A stretch of DNA of 12,229 bases from Lachnospiraceae bacterium (GTDB lineage Bacteria > Bacillota > Clostridia > Lachnospirales > Lachnospiraceae), in contig JAGDCK010000189.1 in the NCBI GenBank assembly GCA_017958585.1, forward strand, positions 1-12,229, written 5' to 3'. A program made the position numbers and the translations under genes. This document shows positions 1-6,865 of this stretch, piece after piece (position 1 is the stretch's first letter; each line of letters opens with the position of its first letter). The notes below the pieces were generated by a model, which did not search any database, was not told the origin of the DNA, and was given only the letters and a program-made list of their open reading frames with translations.

Positions 1-879
1 AACGGAGCTCTTATCTCCAGATCAGTAATATTTGAACTTCATCCACTGTCAAAGGAAAATATAAAAGACCTTTTGAAAAAGGCAGTATATGACAGAGAAA
101 GGGGCATGGGAAGCTACAATGCCGAGATCACCGATGAAGCTTTGGAGTTTTTGGCCGATATAAGTGACGGCGATGCCAGACATGCTCTTAATGCTGTTGA
201 ACTTGGCATCATGACTACAGACAGAGGGGACGACGGAAAGATCTGTATACACCTTAAAGTGGCGGACGAATGTATACAGACTCGCGCCATGAAATATGAC
301 AAGGATGGGGATAATCACTACGATACCATCTCAGCGTTTATAAAGAGCATGCGCGGTTCCGATGCAGATGCTGCTCTGTATTATCTTGCCAGAATGCTTT
401 CTGCCGGAGAAGATATCAAATTCATCGCAAGGAGAATTATGATCTGTGCCTCAGAGGATGTAGGTAATGCGGATCCCATGGCACTGGTAGTCGCAACAAA
501 CGCTTCACTTGCCGTGGAGAGGATAGGAATGCCGGAAGCCAGGATCATACTGGCCCAGGCTGTAAGTTACGTGGCAACAGCTCCAAAGAGCAATGCAAAC
601 TATGAGGCAATAGACAAAGCTATGAGTGAAGTTAAGAAATCAGGAAATCTTCCAATACCGCCACATCTGCAGGATGCCCATTATAAGAGCGCGGGGAAAC
701 TCGGACACGGTCTCGGATACAAATATTCCCACGATTATCCGAATGACTATTGTAAACAGCAATATCTCCCCTATGAATTAAACGGTACAGAGTTTTATTC
801 ACCAAAGGGAAACGGATATGAGGTAAAGATTAAAGAGCATATCGCAAGGATAAAGAGGGAAGCCTCTGAGGAAGATTAG
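1..879 (+). CDS. rarA: Replication-associated recombination protein RarA (AAA+ ATPase), 5'-truncated by the window edge
   Basis: RarA/MgsA is a clamp-loader-like AAA+ ATPase acting at stalled replication forks. The frame is open from base 1; a TTG at 73 is an internal leucine codon, not a start, because the 24 codons before it already match the family (visible residues 1-8 read NGALISRS, the sensor/arginine region following the Walker B half). Visible residues 1-292 continue through the AAA+ lid (DGDARHALN near residue 57) into the RarA C-terminal domain, with the family blocks HYDTISAFIKSMRGSDADAA, RRIMICASEDVGNADP, APKSNANY and PPHLQDAHYKSAGKLGHG. The family is usually about 430 residues, so roughly 140 N-terminal residues, including Walker A, lie upstream. 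It ends at TAG 877-879, eleven bases before a strong terminator shared with the convergent DUF4364 gene. Identification is firm. Confidence 0.95.
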   Translation, partial: NGALISRSVIFELHPLSKENIKDLLKKAVYDRERGMGSYNAEITDEALEFLADISDGDARHALNAVELGIMTTDRGDDGKICIHLKVADECIQTRAMKYDKDGDNHYDTISAFIKSMRGSDADAALYYLARMLSAGEDIKFIARRIMICASEDVGNADPMALVVATNASLAVERIGMPEARIILAQAVSYVATAPKSNANYEAIDKAMSEVKKSGNLPIPPHLQDAHYKSAGKLGHGLGYKYSHDYPNDYCKQQYLPYELNGTEFYSPKGNGYEVKIKEHIARIKREASEED

Positions 880-889
880 AAAAATATTA

Positions 890-942
890 AAGCCACATGG
901 AAATTCATATTAATGAAATCCATGTGGCTTGTTTGTTTTTTA
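890..942. terminator. Bidirectional intrinsic terminator between convergent rarA and the DUF4364 gene
   Basis: A perfect 12-bp stem has arms at 890-901 (AAGCCACATGGA) and 919-930. A further inner stem, 904-908 with 913-917, closes a 4-nt loop. The plus-strand 3' side runs into a T-rich tract at 931-941. On the minus strand the stem is followed by TTTAATATTTTT, so it can terminate both transcripts. The minus-strand gene's TAA (940-942) lies inside the plus-strand T tract. Confidence 0.9.
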
Positions 943-1452
943 TAGAAGTTTATTTACCAGATATTGATATATCTCACCGCTGTTTTTTTCCCAGTTTTCG
1001 CAGATAGTCTCGGCGATATCAGCCGTAGGGACGGAGAGTGTTATCTCGACGAGATTCGCATCCCTCTCCTTTGCAACCAGCTTTGCTTCATATTCCCCCA
1101 GGGTTGTCTTGTAATAATCTCCGGAGACCGCAGTCTCGTTTTTTATCTTGAATTCATTTGTTTTTAAATAGTCATCAATATCTTTTTTGATGGCGTCACT
1201 GATCCTGTCTTTAAAAAAGTTCAAGGTTTCCGCGCCTTCCTCAGTGAGAGAGAGGTGCGTACGGTTTCTGACGGTATGGCATGAAACCATGCCCGATTCA
1301 TCAAGCTCTGTCAGAACCTGGTTAAAAGTGATGTAGTTGGTGTATTCCTTTTCCAGGATAAAGTCACTTATCTGGGCCGCCGTAAGGGAGCCTGTGACCT
1401 TGTCCAGCATATATAAAACTATCAATTTATAAAGAGTCAGAGTTTCCTGCAT
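940..1452 (-). CDS. DUF4364 family protein (predicted winged-helix)
   Basis: This 170-residue protein matches my memory of the Clostridia-restricted DUF4364 family in length and in its opening (TLYKLIVLYMLDKV, then QISDFILEKEYTNYITFNQVL). Residues about 6-80 look like a winged-helix DNA-binding fold: helices, then a short beta-wing containing HTVRNRTHLSLTEEGAETL. The C-terminal half (about 95-170) is a mixed alpha/beta region with a GDYYKTTLGEYEAKLVAKE segment and no catalytic motif I recognise. Function is unknown; a transcriptional regulator is a reasonable inference from the fold only. The ATG start is supported by AGGGAGA at 1461-1467 (8-nt spacing), inside the upstream radical SAM gene. 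The coding region overlaps that gene by 26 bp, so it is very probably the last gene of the malic enzyme - radical SAM operon. Confidence 0.85.
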   Translation of the reverse strand: MQETLTLYKLIVLYMLDKVTGSLTAAQISDFILEKEYTNYITFNQVLTELDESGMVSCHTVRNRTHLSLTEEGAETLNFFKDRISDAIKKDIDDYLKTNEFKIKNETAVSGDYYKTTLGEYEAKLVAKERDANLVEITLSVPTADIAETICENWEKNSGEIYQYLVNKLL

Positions 1453-2383
1453 TATAATGATCTCCCTGAATTGTATTCGTTTCTTTTAATCTGTGATGTA
1501 TGGCATTTAATACCCCTCTTTTGTTAAGGCTCCACATGGGAGCGACCATGGAATCTTTTGGCCCGTCCCCCGTGATACGGTGGATACAGACAGAGGGTTT
1601 TAATCTTTGTATACAATGTACGATAAGGTTAACATATTCTTCCTTTGACAAGGTGGTGACCTCGCCCCTTTCATAAAGAGTGCACAGGTCTGTGTGCTTC
1701 AATATGTGAAGAAGCTGAAGCTTTATGCCGAAGGGATCGATACTGTTTATGTAATTGATGGTTTCAAGCACTTCCTTTTCGCCCTCGTCTGGAAGCCCCA
1801 GTATCACATGGACGATTATGGGAATACCTGCTTTTTTAAACTTTTTTGCTGTTTCATCAAATACGGATAGAGGATATCCACGTCTTATAAAGAGGGCGGT
1901 TTTTTCGTGTATTGTCTGAAGCCCCAGCTCCACCCATATAAATTTGTCCTGATGCCTTGCTTTTAGTTTCTTTAAAAGCTCTATTTTCTCATCCTCCAGG
2001 CAGTCGGGTCTGGTGGCAATGGAAATGCCTATGACAAAGTCTGTGGACAGGGCTTTTTCAAAAAGCTTCTCTAAGACATCCACAGGGGCGTAGGTGTTGG
2101 TATAGGCTTGAAAATAGGCAACGAAACTTTTTCCCACATCCTTGCCGCTTTTAAAGAGGCGTTTACCTTCCAGAAGCTGCTCTGCAATGGAATCTGAGTT
2201 GTCATCACAAAGCTTTACGGCAAAATCGCCGCTTCCGCCTTCGCTACAGAAAATACAACCCCGAGTGCCGCATTTCCCGTCCCTGTTGGGACAGGTCATA
2301 CCGGCATTCAGGGCTATCTTATAGCATTTCCTGTTATATGTTTTTTTGAAATAATCGTTTAACGAATAAAATCTTTGTTCCAT
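1427..2383 (-). CDS. TIGR01212 family radical SAM protein (YhcC/YtqA-like)
   Basis: This 318-residue protein starts with the family opening RFYSLNDYFKKTY and carries the unusually spaced iron-sulfur motif CPNRDGKCGTRGCIFC (C31, C43 and C46 as likely cluster ligands, C38 extra). This matches the TIGR01212 family, which includes E. coli YhcC and B. subtilis YtqA. Further family blocks are VAYFQAYTNTYAP (88-100), SIATRPDCL (121-129), WVELGLQT (150-157), VILGLPDEG (193-201), KLQLLHILKHTDL (221-233) and HRITGDGPKD (268-277). Members are predicted S-adenosylmethionine radical enzymes with an Elp3-like core; I cannot assign a substrate. The ATG at 2381-2383 directly follows the malic enzyme stop (TAAATG) with no clear Shine-Dalgarno sequence, so translation probably depends on coupling to the gene upstream. 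The 3' end overlaps the DUF4364 start. Confidence 0.92.
   Translation of the reverse strand: MEQRFYSLNDYFKKTYNRKCYKIALNAGMTCPNRDGKCGTRGCIFCSEGGSGDFAVKLCDDNSDSIAEQLLEGKRLFKSGKDVGKSFVAYFQAYTNTYAPVDVLEKLFEKALSTDFVIGISIATRPDCLEDEKIELLKKLKARHQDKFIWVELGLQTIHEKTALFIRRGYPLSVFDETAKKFKKAGIPIIVHVILGLPDEGEKEVLETINYINSIDPFGIKLQLLHILKHTDLCTLYERGEVTTLSKEEYVNLIVHCIQRLKPSVCIHRITGDGPKDSMVAPMWSLNKRGVLNAIHHRLKETNTIQGDHYNAGNSDSL
1461..1467 (-). promoter_or_regulatory. Ribosome binding site of the DUF4364 gene, embedded in the radical SAM coding sequence
   Basis: On the minus strand the sequence reads AGGGAGA, 8 nt before the ATG at 1452. It lies within the last codons of the radical SAM gene and fixes the start of DUF4364 inside the overlap, so the two products are translated from one message in different frames. 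Confidence 0.7.
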
Positions 2384-3532
2384 TTAGATAAGGGCTTTAA
2401 CAGCCTTTGCTACTGCCTCTGCAACCTTGGGATTGAATGCTTCGGGCATGATATGTTCTTCGTCAAGTTCGTCGTCGGAAACCTGTGCTGCGATTGCCTC
2501 TGCAGCTGCAAGCTTCATTTCCTCTGTGATCTGTCTTGCACGTCCCTCGAGGGCACCTTTAAAGATTCCGGGGAATGCGACAACATTGTTGATCTGGTTG
2601 GGGAAATCGCTACGACCGGTTCCTATGATCCTAGCGCCGGCTTCCTTTGCTTCATCGGGCATGATCTCGGGTACGGGATTGGCCATTGCAAAGATGATGG
2701 CATCCTTGTTCATGCTTCTTACCATATCTTTTGTCACTGAGTTGGGAGCGGATACTCCTACGAAAATATCTGCACCGACAAGTGCATCGGCCAGCTTTCC
2801 GTCCTTGCCTTCAAGGTTTGTGACCTCAGCCATCTCTTTCTTTATGGAGTTTAAGTTGTCTCTGTTTTTGGATATGATACCTGTTCTGTCGCAGAGAGTA
2901 ACATATTTAAATCCGTATCTCATGAGAAGCTTTGCGATGGCAATGCCTGCCGCACCGGAACCGTTTATAACGATCCTGCATTCTTCTTTTTTCTTGCCTG
3001 TGATCTTTAAGGCATTGATGAGAGCGGAGAGTACAACGATGGCGGTACCGTGCTGATCATCATGGAAAACGGGGATGTTAAGAGTGGCTTTGAGTCTTTC
3101 CTCGATCTCAAAACATCTGGGAGCGGAGATGTCCTCAAGATTTATTCCTCCGAAGGTGGGAGCAAGATATGTCACAGCCTTGATGATCTCCTCTGTATCC
3201 TGAGTGTCAAGACAGATGGGAACAGCATTCACACCTCCGAATTCTTTGAAGAGAACGGCTTTTCCTTCCATTACGGGCATAGCTGCTTCGGGACCAATGT
3301 TTCCGAGACCAAGAACCGCGCTTCCGTCGGATACAACGGCGATTGTATTTGATTTCCATGTATATTTGTATGCTTCCTCTTTGTTTTCGGCGATTACTTT
3401 GCATGGCTCTGCTACGCCGGGGGTGTACGCGATAGCCAGATCCTCGCGGCTCTTGACCGGAGCCTTTGCCTCAACGCTAAGCTTTCCGTTCCATTCTTCA
3501 TGCATTTTAAGTGCTTTTTCACTTGTGGTCAT
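2384..3532 (-). CDS. Malic enzyme (malate dehydrogenase, oxaloacetate-decarboxylating), short bacterial type
   Basis: Malic enzyme oxidatively decarboxylates malate to pyruvate and CO2, reducing NAD or NADP, in the cytosol. The 382-residue length fits the short bacterial form without the phosphotransacetylase-like domain found in MaeB. Visible motifs: YTPGVAEP (36-43) with the catalytic tyrosine, VMEGKAVLFK (87-96) with the catalytic lysine region, NLEDISAPRCFEIE (131-144) and FHDDQHGTA (156-164) supplying divalent-metal ligands, a Rossmann GSGAAGIAIA (191-200), ANPVPE (284-289) and TGRSDFPNQINN (305-316). Asp215 follows the second Rossmann strand (VTLCDRTG); I do not call cofactor preference from it alone. 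The start is firm: AGGAGG at 3543-3548 lies 10 nt upstream, below a consensus promoter. It leads the operon with the radical SAM and DUF4364 genes; a metabolic link among the three is not evident. Confidence 0.95.
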   Translation of the reverse strand: MTTSEKALKMHEEWNGKLSVEAKAPVKSREDLAIAYTPGVAEPCKVIAENKEEAYKYTWKSNTIAVVSDGSAVLGLGNIGPEAAMPVMEGKAVLFKEFGGVNAVPICLDTQDTEEIIKAVTYLAPTFGGINLEDISAPRCFEIEERLKATLNIPVFHDDQHGTAIVVLSALINALKITGKKKEECRIVINGSGAAGIAIAKLLMRYGFKYVTLCDRTGIISKNRDNLNSIKKEMAEVTNLEGKDGKLADALVGADIFVGVSAPNSVTKDMVRSMNKDAIIFAMANPVPEIMPDEAKEAGARIIGTGRSDFPNQINNVVAFPGIFKGALEGRARQITEEMKLAAAEAIAAQVSDDELDEEHIMPEAFNPKVAEAVAKAVKALI

Positions 3533-3598
3533 ATCTGTTTATCCTCCTCTAATGCCTATGATAAAGCCCTGAAAAAAACGGGCGAAATCTTCCCGATA

Positions 3599-3627
3599 AT
3601 AATATAATAGAAGAGAATGCTTGTCAA
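3599..3627 (-). promoter_or_regulatory. Sigma-A-type promoter of the malic enzyme operon
   Basis: On the minus strand, TTGACA (3622-3627) is followed by exactly 17 nt and TATTAT (3599-3604), a near-perfect housekeeping promoter. Predicted transcription start is near 3592, giving a leader of about 60 nt. A CGGG/CCCG inverted repeat (3579-3582 with 3592-3595) straddles the predicted start and is followed by seven Ts on this strand. Confidence 0.8.
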
Positions 3628-3658
3628 TTTGCAAAAAATATATTAGAATGTATTAAAG

Positions 3659-3687
3659 TTGTTCTAAAGCATATATTTTTCTACAAC
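3659..3687 (+). promoter_or_regulatory. Weak candidate promoter for the EEP-rho transcript
   Basis: TTGTTC (3659-3664), 17 nt, TACAAC (3682-3687) is the best-spaced plus-strand pair in the divergent region, though both hexamers are poor. A competing candidate is the TATAAG at 3737-3742, inside the 3731-3751 palindrome, which lacks a good -35. The divergent stretch 3533-3793 is AT-rich, holds no gene, and also contains a TTAGAA/TTCTAA inverted repeat (3643-3648 with 3662-3667). Confidence 0.3.
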
Positions 3688-3730
3688 ATTTCGCAACGAT
3701 TCGGATGCTTTTTTTCCACAGGTTAAAAGT

Positions 3731-3751
3731 GTGAGATATAAGGGTTCTCAC
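3731..3751. promoter_or_regulatory. 21-bp inverted repeat upstream of the EEP gene (possible operator or leader hairpin)
   Basis: GTGAGA (3731-3736) and TCTCAC (3746-3751) are perfect 6-bp arms around a 9-nt centre that contains TATAAG. It lies 42 bp before the chosen EEP start. If transcription starts upstream it would form a leader hairpin; if TATAAG is the -10 it would be an operator over the promoter. I recognise no regulator with this site. Confidence 0.35.
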
Positions 3752-3793
3752 TAATGGTCAGCGCTTTTAGATTTTTATCTGCAGGTGTCAACT

Positions 3794-4894
3794 ATGAAAG
3801 GGCATGGAAATTTTATGAGGAAAGTCCTTAAAATATTGGGAATTGTGTTAGGCGTTTTGGTTTTTGTAGTATTGATATATTTGTTTTATCTGTTCGCAGG
3901 CTATGAGAGGCTTTCAGACAATCTTGCGTTAACGGTCAATGTTCCGGGCACAGAAAATGTTAAAGAGTTTGTGCAGACGGGAAGCCGGCATTCCGTTATG
4001 ACTTACAACATCGGTTACGGCTCATACCCCGCAGATTACAGCTTTTTTATGGACGGAGGAAAAAATGCCAAGGCCTACAGTAAGAAGAGTGTGGAGGAGA
4101 CGGTGACCGGGGCCCTCAACCTCATCGGGGAATATGATCCCGAGTTTCTGTTCCTGCAGGAGGTGGATATCGATGCAGACAGAAGCTATCATGTGGATGA
4201 ATATGAGATGACACTGGATCATTTCGGTGATTATTTCGGAACATACGCCCTTAATTATGATTCGCCGTTTTTGGCATATCCCATATTTGATTTCTATGGG
4301 AAAAACAGATCGGGTCTTGCTTCCTTCAGTAAATACCGGATAAACGAATCCATCAGAAGGAGCCTTCCCGTGGCGGATGATCTGAGGAAATTCATCGACC
4401 TTGACAGGTGCTATTCCATCAACAGGATGAATGTGTCAAACGGAAAAGAGCTGGTGCTCATAAATGTTCATATGTCGGTATTCGGTGCGGACGCTGATGT
4501 GAAAAAGAGCCAGATGGATATGCTGATAGAGGACATGAAAAAAGAGTGTGCCGCAGGAAATTACCTGATAGTGGGCGGAGATTTCAACCATGATCTCATG
4601 GCTGATGAAGAAAAAGACGATGTTCGGGATGCCAAATCCCATCCGTTCAGGAGATCGGCACTGCCGGAACTGATGATGATGGCTATGGACAAGGTTCCCT
4701 ACTATGTGAAGGAAGGGTTGTGGCCCTCGGGGAGGTATTTAAATGAGAGCTATGATCCTGAGACAACCGCCACCATAACGATGGACGGCTTCATAGTCTC
4801 GGACAATGTGGATGTGATCACATACGAGAATGTGAATGCCGGATACGCATATTCGGATCACGATCCGGTATATATGGAATTCGAACTAAAATAA
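3794..4894 (+). CDS. Membrane-anchored endonuclease/exonuclease/phosphatase (EEP) family protein
   Basis: A 366-residue protein with one N-terminal hydrophobic segment (about 11-36), positive residues before it and no obvious signal-peptidase site, so it is probably a type II membrane protein with the catalytic domain outside the cytoplasm. The domain has the full EEP (DNase I/Mg-dependent phosphoesterase) set: TYNIGYG with N72, LFLQEVD with E123, NVHMS with H226, GGDFNHD with D263 and N265, TMDGFIVS with D331, and YSDHDPV with D355/H356. All catalytic positions are present, so it should be active on a phosphodiester or phosphomonoester; lipid head groups, nucleotides and extracellular DNA are possible substrates and I cannot choose. 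ATG 3794 was chosen because AGGTG lies 6 nt upstream; ATG 3815 (MRKVLK) is a plausible alternative, and a GTG at 3785 has no ribosome binding site. rho follows 30 bp later with no terminator between. Confidence 0.88.
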   Translation: MKGHGNFMRKVLKILGIVLGVLVFVVLIYLFYLFAGYERLSDNLALTVNVPGTENVKEFVQTGSRHSVMTYNIGYGSYPADYSFFMDGGKNAKAYSKKSVEETVTGALNLIGEYDPEFLFLQEVDIDADRSYHVDEYEMTLDHFGDYFGTYALNYDSPFLAYPIFDFYGKNRSGLASFSKYRINESIRRSLPVADDLRKFIDLDRCYSINRMNVSNGKELVLINVHMSVFGADADVKKSQMDMLIEDMKKECAAGNYLIVGGDFNHDLMADEEKDDVRDAKSHPFRRSALPELMMMAMDKVPYYVKEGLWPSGRYLNESYDPETTATITMDGFIVSDNVDVITYENVNAGYAYSDHDPVYMEFELK

Positions 4895-4924
4895 ATTCAG
4901 ATAAGAAATACGAGGTAAAAAAAT

Positions 4925-6391
4925 ATGGGAATGAGAGAAAAATATGAATCCCTGCAACTTGTTCAATTGAAGGAGCTGGCAAAGGTCAGAGGAATCAAAA
5001 ATGTATCTGCCATGAAAAAAGCGGATGTGATCGAAGCAATGCTCTTAGAGGATGAAAAAGATGCCGAGAAGGCCACTGACGGAGCAAAAGAAGCTCCTGT
5101 GCAGAAGGAAAAGCCTCAAAGAGCGCCCAGAACTGCAAAGACAGAGCAGACAGAAAAAAGCGCAGATTTCCGTGAAAGTTCACAGATCGAGAGCGCAGCT
5201 CAGGCAGAAAAGTATGCCGACAAGGCACAGAAGATTGCCGATGATGAGTTCCCCCAGGATCTTGACAGCGGTGTTGCCGCAAGCGGAATCTTGGAGGTAA
5301 TGCCCGACGGATACGGATTCATCAGATGCGAGAATTATCTGCCCGGAGAAAATGATGTATATGTCGCTCCCAGCCAGATCAGAAGATTCGGATTAAAGAC
5401 AGGAGACATCCTCTTTGGCAATAAGAGGGTAAAGACTCAGCAGGAGAAGTTCAGCGCCCTGCTCTACATTAAGACCATCAACGGATACACTGTGGAGGAG
5501 AGCCTTAAGCGTAAATCCTTTGAGGATATGACACCTATTTTCCCCGATGAGAGGATAAAGCTTGAGACACCCGGCTGTTCCGTTGCCATGAGAGTAATGG
5601 ACCTTGTAAGCCCTGTGGGAAAGGGACAGCGTGGTATGATCGTATCCCCTCCTAAGGCAGGAAAGACCACTCTGTTAAAAGAGGTTGCAAAGTCAATCCT
5701 CAGAAGTAACCCCAAGATGCATATGATAATACTCCTTATCGACGAGCGTCCCGAGGAAGTTACGGATATCAAGGAAGCGATCGTGGGAGAGAACGTGGAG
5801 GTCATCTATTCCACATTTGATGAACTTCCCGAGCATCACAAGCGTGTTTCCGAGATGGTAATGGAGAGAGCAAAGAGACTTGTGGAGCACAAGGAGGACG
5901 TGGTGATCCTTCTTGATTCCATCACCAGACTTACCAGAGCATACAACCAGGTGGTTCCCCCTTCAGGACGTACCTTGTCCGGAGGTCTTGATCCCAGTGC
6001 TCTTCATATGCCAAAGAAGTTCTTTGGTGCTGCCAGAAATATGAGAGAGGGCGGAAGCCTTACGATCCTTGCAACAGCCCTTGTGGACACCGGAAGCAAG
6101 ATGGATGATGTGGTTTACGAGGAGTTTAAAGGTACCGGTAACATGGAGATCGTCCTTGACAGAAAGCTTTCCGAGAAGAGGATCTTCCCTGCCATCGACC
6201 TTCAGAAATCCGGAACCAGAAGAGAGGATCTGCTCCTTAAATCAGAGGAACTTGAAGCGATAAGCGTTATGAGAAAGGCATTAAACGGACTTAAATCCGA
6301 TGAAGCCACCGACAGAATACTGGATATGTTCGCTCACACCAGAAACAATTTCGAATTCACCGAGATGGTAAAGAAAAATAAGTTTATTTAA
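4925..6391 (+). CDS. rho: Transcription termination factor Rho, with a low-complexity N-terminal insertion
   Basis: Rho is a hexameric RNA-dependent ATPase/translocase that terminates transcription. Order of domains in this 488-residue protein: Rho_N SAP-like helices (about 8-42); a low-complexity segment rich in Ala, Glu, Lys, Gln and Asp (about 43-115); cold-shock-type RNA-binding domain (116-190, with DGYGFIRCENYLPGENDVYV); and RecA-type ATPase (200-488). Walker A is PPKAGKTT (242-249), Walker B VVILLDS (326-332), followed by LSGGLDPSALHMPKKFFGAARN (351-372) of the secondary RNA-binding Q/R-loop region. Leu271 to Arg275 (LIDER) and Asp331-Ser332 match the bicyclomycin-contacting positions of E. 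coli Rho, so sensitivity is expected. The insertion makes it some 60-70 residues longer than the E. coli and B. subtilis proteins. Start: ATG 4925 with GAGGT 8 nt upstream; ATG 4931 would be too far away. No separate promoter is visible, so it probably shares the EEP transcript. Confidence 0.98.
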   Translation: MGMREKYESLQLVQLKELAKVRGIKNVSAMKKADVIEAMLLEDEKDAEKATDGAKEAPVQKEKPQRAPRTAKTEQTEKSADFRESSQIESAAQAEKYADKAQKIADDEFPQDLDSGVAASGILEVMPDGYGFIRCENYLPGENDVYVAPSQIRRFGLKTGDILFGNKRVKTQQEKFSALLYIKTINGYTVEESLKRKSFEDMTPIFPDERIKLETPGCSVAMRVMDLVSPVGKGQRGMIVSPPKAGKTTLLKEVAKSILRSNPKMHMIILLIDERPEEVTDIKEAIVGENVEVIYSTFDELPEHHKRVSEMVMERAKRLVEHKEDVVILLDSITRLTRAYNQVVPPSGRTLSGGLDPSALHMPKKFFGAARNMREGGSLTILATALVDTGSKMDDVVYEEFKGTGNMEIVLDRKLSEKRIFPAIDLQKSGTRREDLLLKSEELEAISVMRKALNGLKSDEATDRILDMFAHTRNNFEFTEMVKKNKFI

Positions 6392-6399
6392 AATATGTG

Positions 6400-6428
6400 T
6401 TGCATCCCCAAAACTCTTATGCTACAAT
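6400..6428 (+). promoter_or_regulatory. Sigma-A-type promoter of rpmE
   Basis: TTGCAT (6400-6405), 17-nt spacer, TACAAT (6423-6428), starting 9 bp after the rho stop. No stem-loop terminator with a T tract follows rho, so rpmE can receive readthrough as well as its own initiation. Predicted start is near 6434-6436. Confidence 0.8.
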
Positions 6429-6434
6429 GAATAA

Positions 6435-6508
6435 GTTGTTTGTGGTTCCATAAGCAGTGCGGATGAGAACAAGATTATTAACTTATTATTCATAGAGAGG
6501 TGAAAGTG
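6435..6508 (+). promoter_or_regulatory. rpmE mRNA leader, possible L31 autoregulatory structure
   Basis: The roughly 74-nt leader is long for a ribosomal protein gene and has pairing potential: TTGTT (6436-6440) with AACAA (6468-6472), and GGTTC/GAGAAC near 6444-6448 and 6465-6470. Flanking it, AATAAGTT (6430-6437) is perfectly complementary to AACTTATT (6480-6487), though part of the first arm is upstream of the predicted start. L31 leaders are known in several bacterial groups; I cannot match this one to a described fold. Confidence 0.3.
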
Positions 6509-6709
6509 ATGAAAGAAGGAATCCATCCCCAGTATTATCAGGCAACAGTAACCTGCAACTGTGGCAACACATTTGTAACCGGTTCTACAAAGCCTGAACT
6601 TCACGTAGAAGTTTGCTCCAAGTGCCATTCATTCTACACAGGTCAGCAGAAAGCAACAAGAGCTGACGGACGTGTTGAGAAGTTCAACAAGAAGTACGGT
6701 ATTAACTAA
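6509..6709 (+). CDS. rpmE: 50S ribosomal protein L31, zinc-binding (C+) form
   Basis: A 66-residue L31 opening with the family signature MKEGIHPQYY. Four cysteines, C16, C18, C36 and C39, form the zinc site of the C+ type (TCNCGN and CSKCH), so this is the zinc-dependent paralog rather than the zinc-free form induced in starvation. L31 bridges the small and large ribosomal subunits at the central protuberance. The start is ATG 6509, preceded by AGAGGTGA (6496-6503) 5 nt upstream; in-frame GTG codons at 6500 and 6506 would extend it by three residues, but the first overlaps the ribosome binding site and homologs start at MKEGIHP or MKQGIHP. The position right after rho is the usual one in Firmicutes. 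It has its own promoter and terminator. Confidence 0.97.
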   Translation: MKEGIHPQYYQATVTCNCGNTFVTGSTKPELHVEVCSKCHSFYTGQQKATRADGRVEKFNKKYGIN

Positions 6710-6719
6710 GAATGATGAC

Positions 6720-6756
6720 AAAAGGTTGAGGTATTCATCTACCCCAACCTTTTTTG
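6720..6756 (+). terminator. Intrinsic terminator downstream of rpmE
   Basis: Arms 6720-6733 (AAAAGGTTGAGGTA) and 6740-6753 pair along 14 positions with one A:C mismatch, closing a 6-nt loop (6734-6739) and ending in six Ts (6750-6755). It starts 10 bases after the rpmE stop. No convincing promoter follows it, so the downstream DUF1385-prmC-prfA genes probably depend on partial readthrough or on a weak promoter in 6757-6865 (for example TATACT near 6829). Confidence 0.88.
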
Positions 6757-6865
6757 TTATGGCAACGAGCAAAATGATTTCCAAGCTTGCTCTGCAGACG
6801 TTTGAAAGTTGCCGAGCTTATTCAGAAATATACTACTTAAGACAGATTATGGAAGGTATTACGCC

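Noticed and set aside
73..75. TTG as the start of rarA
   Set aside because: The frame is open to base 1 and the preceding codons encode conserved RarA sequence, so the gene is cut by the window edge.
2427..3572. Several long plus-strand frames opposite the malic enzyme gene
   Set aside because: They shadow a gene with intact catalytic motifs; no ribosome binding sites and Ser/Ala-rich low-information sequence.
3571..3595. CGGG/CCCG stem followed by seven Ts on the minus strand, considered as an attenuator of the malic enzyme operon
   Set aside because: Only 4 bp, and its 5' arm lies at or before the predicted transcription start, so the hairpin would not be transcribed intact.
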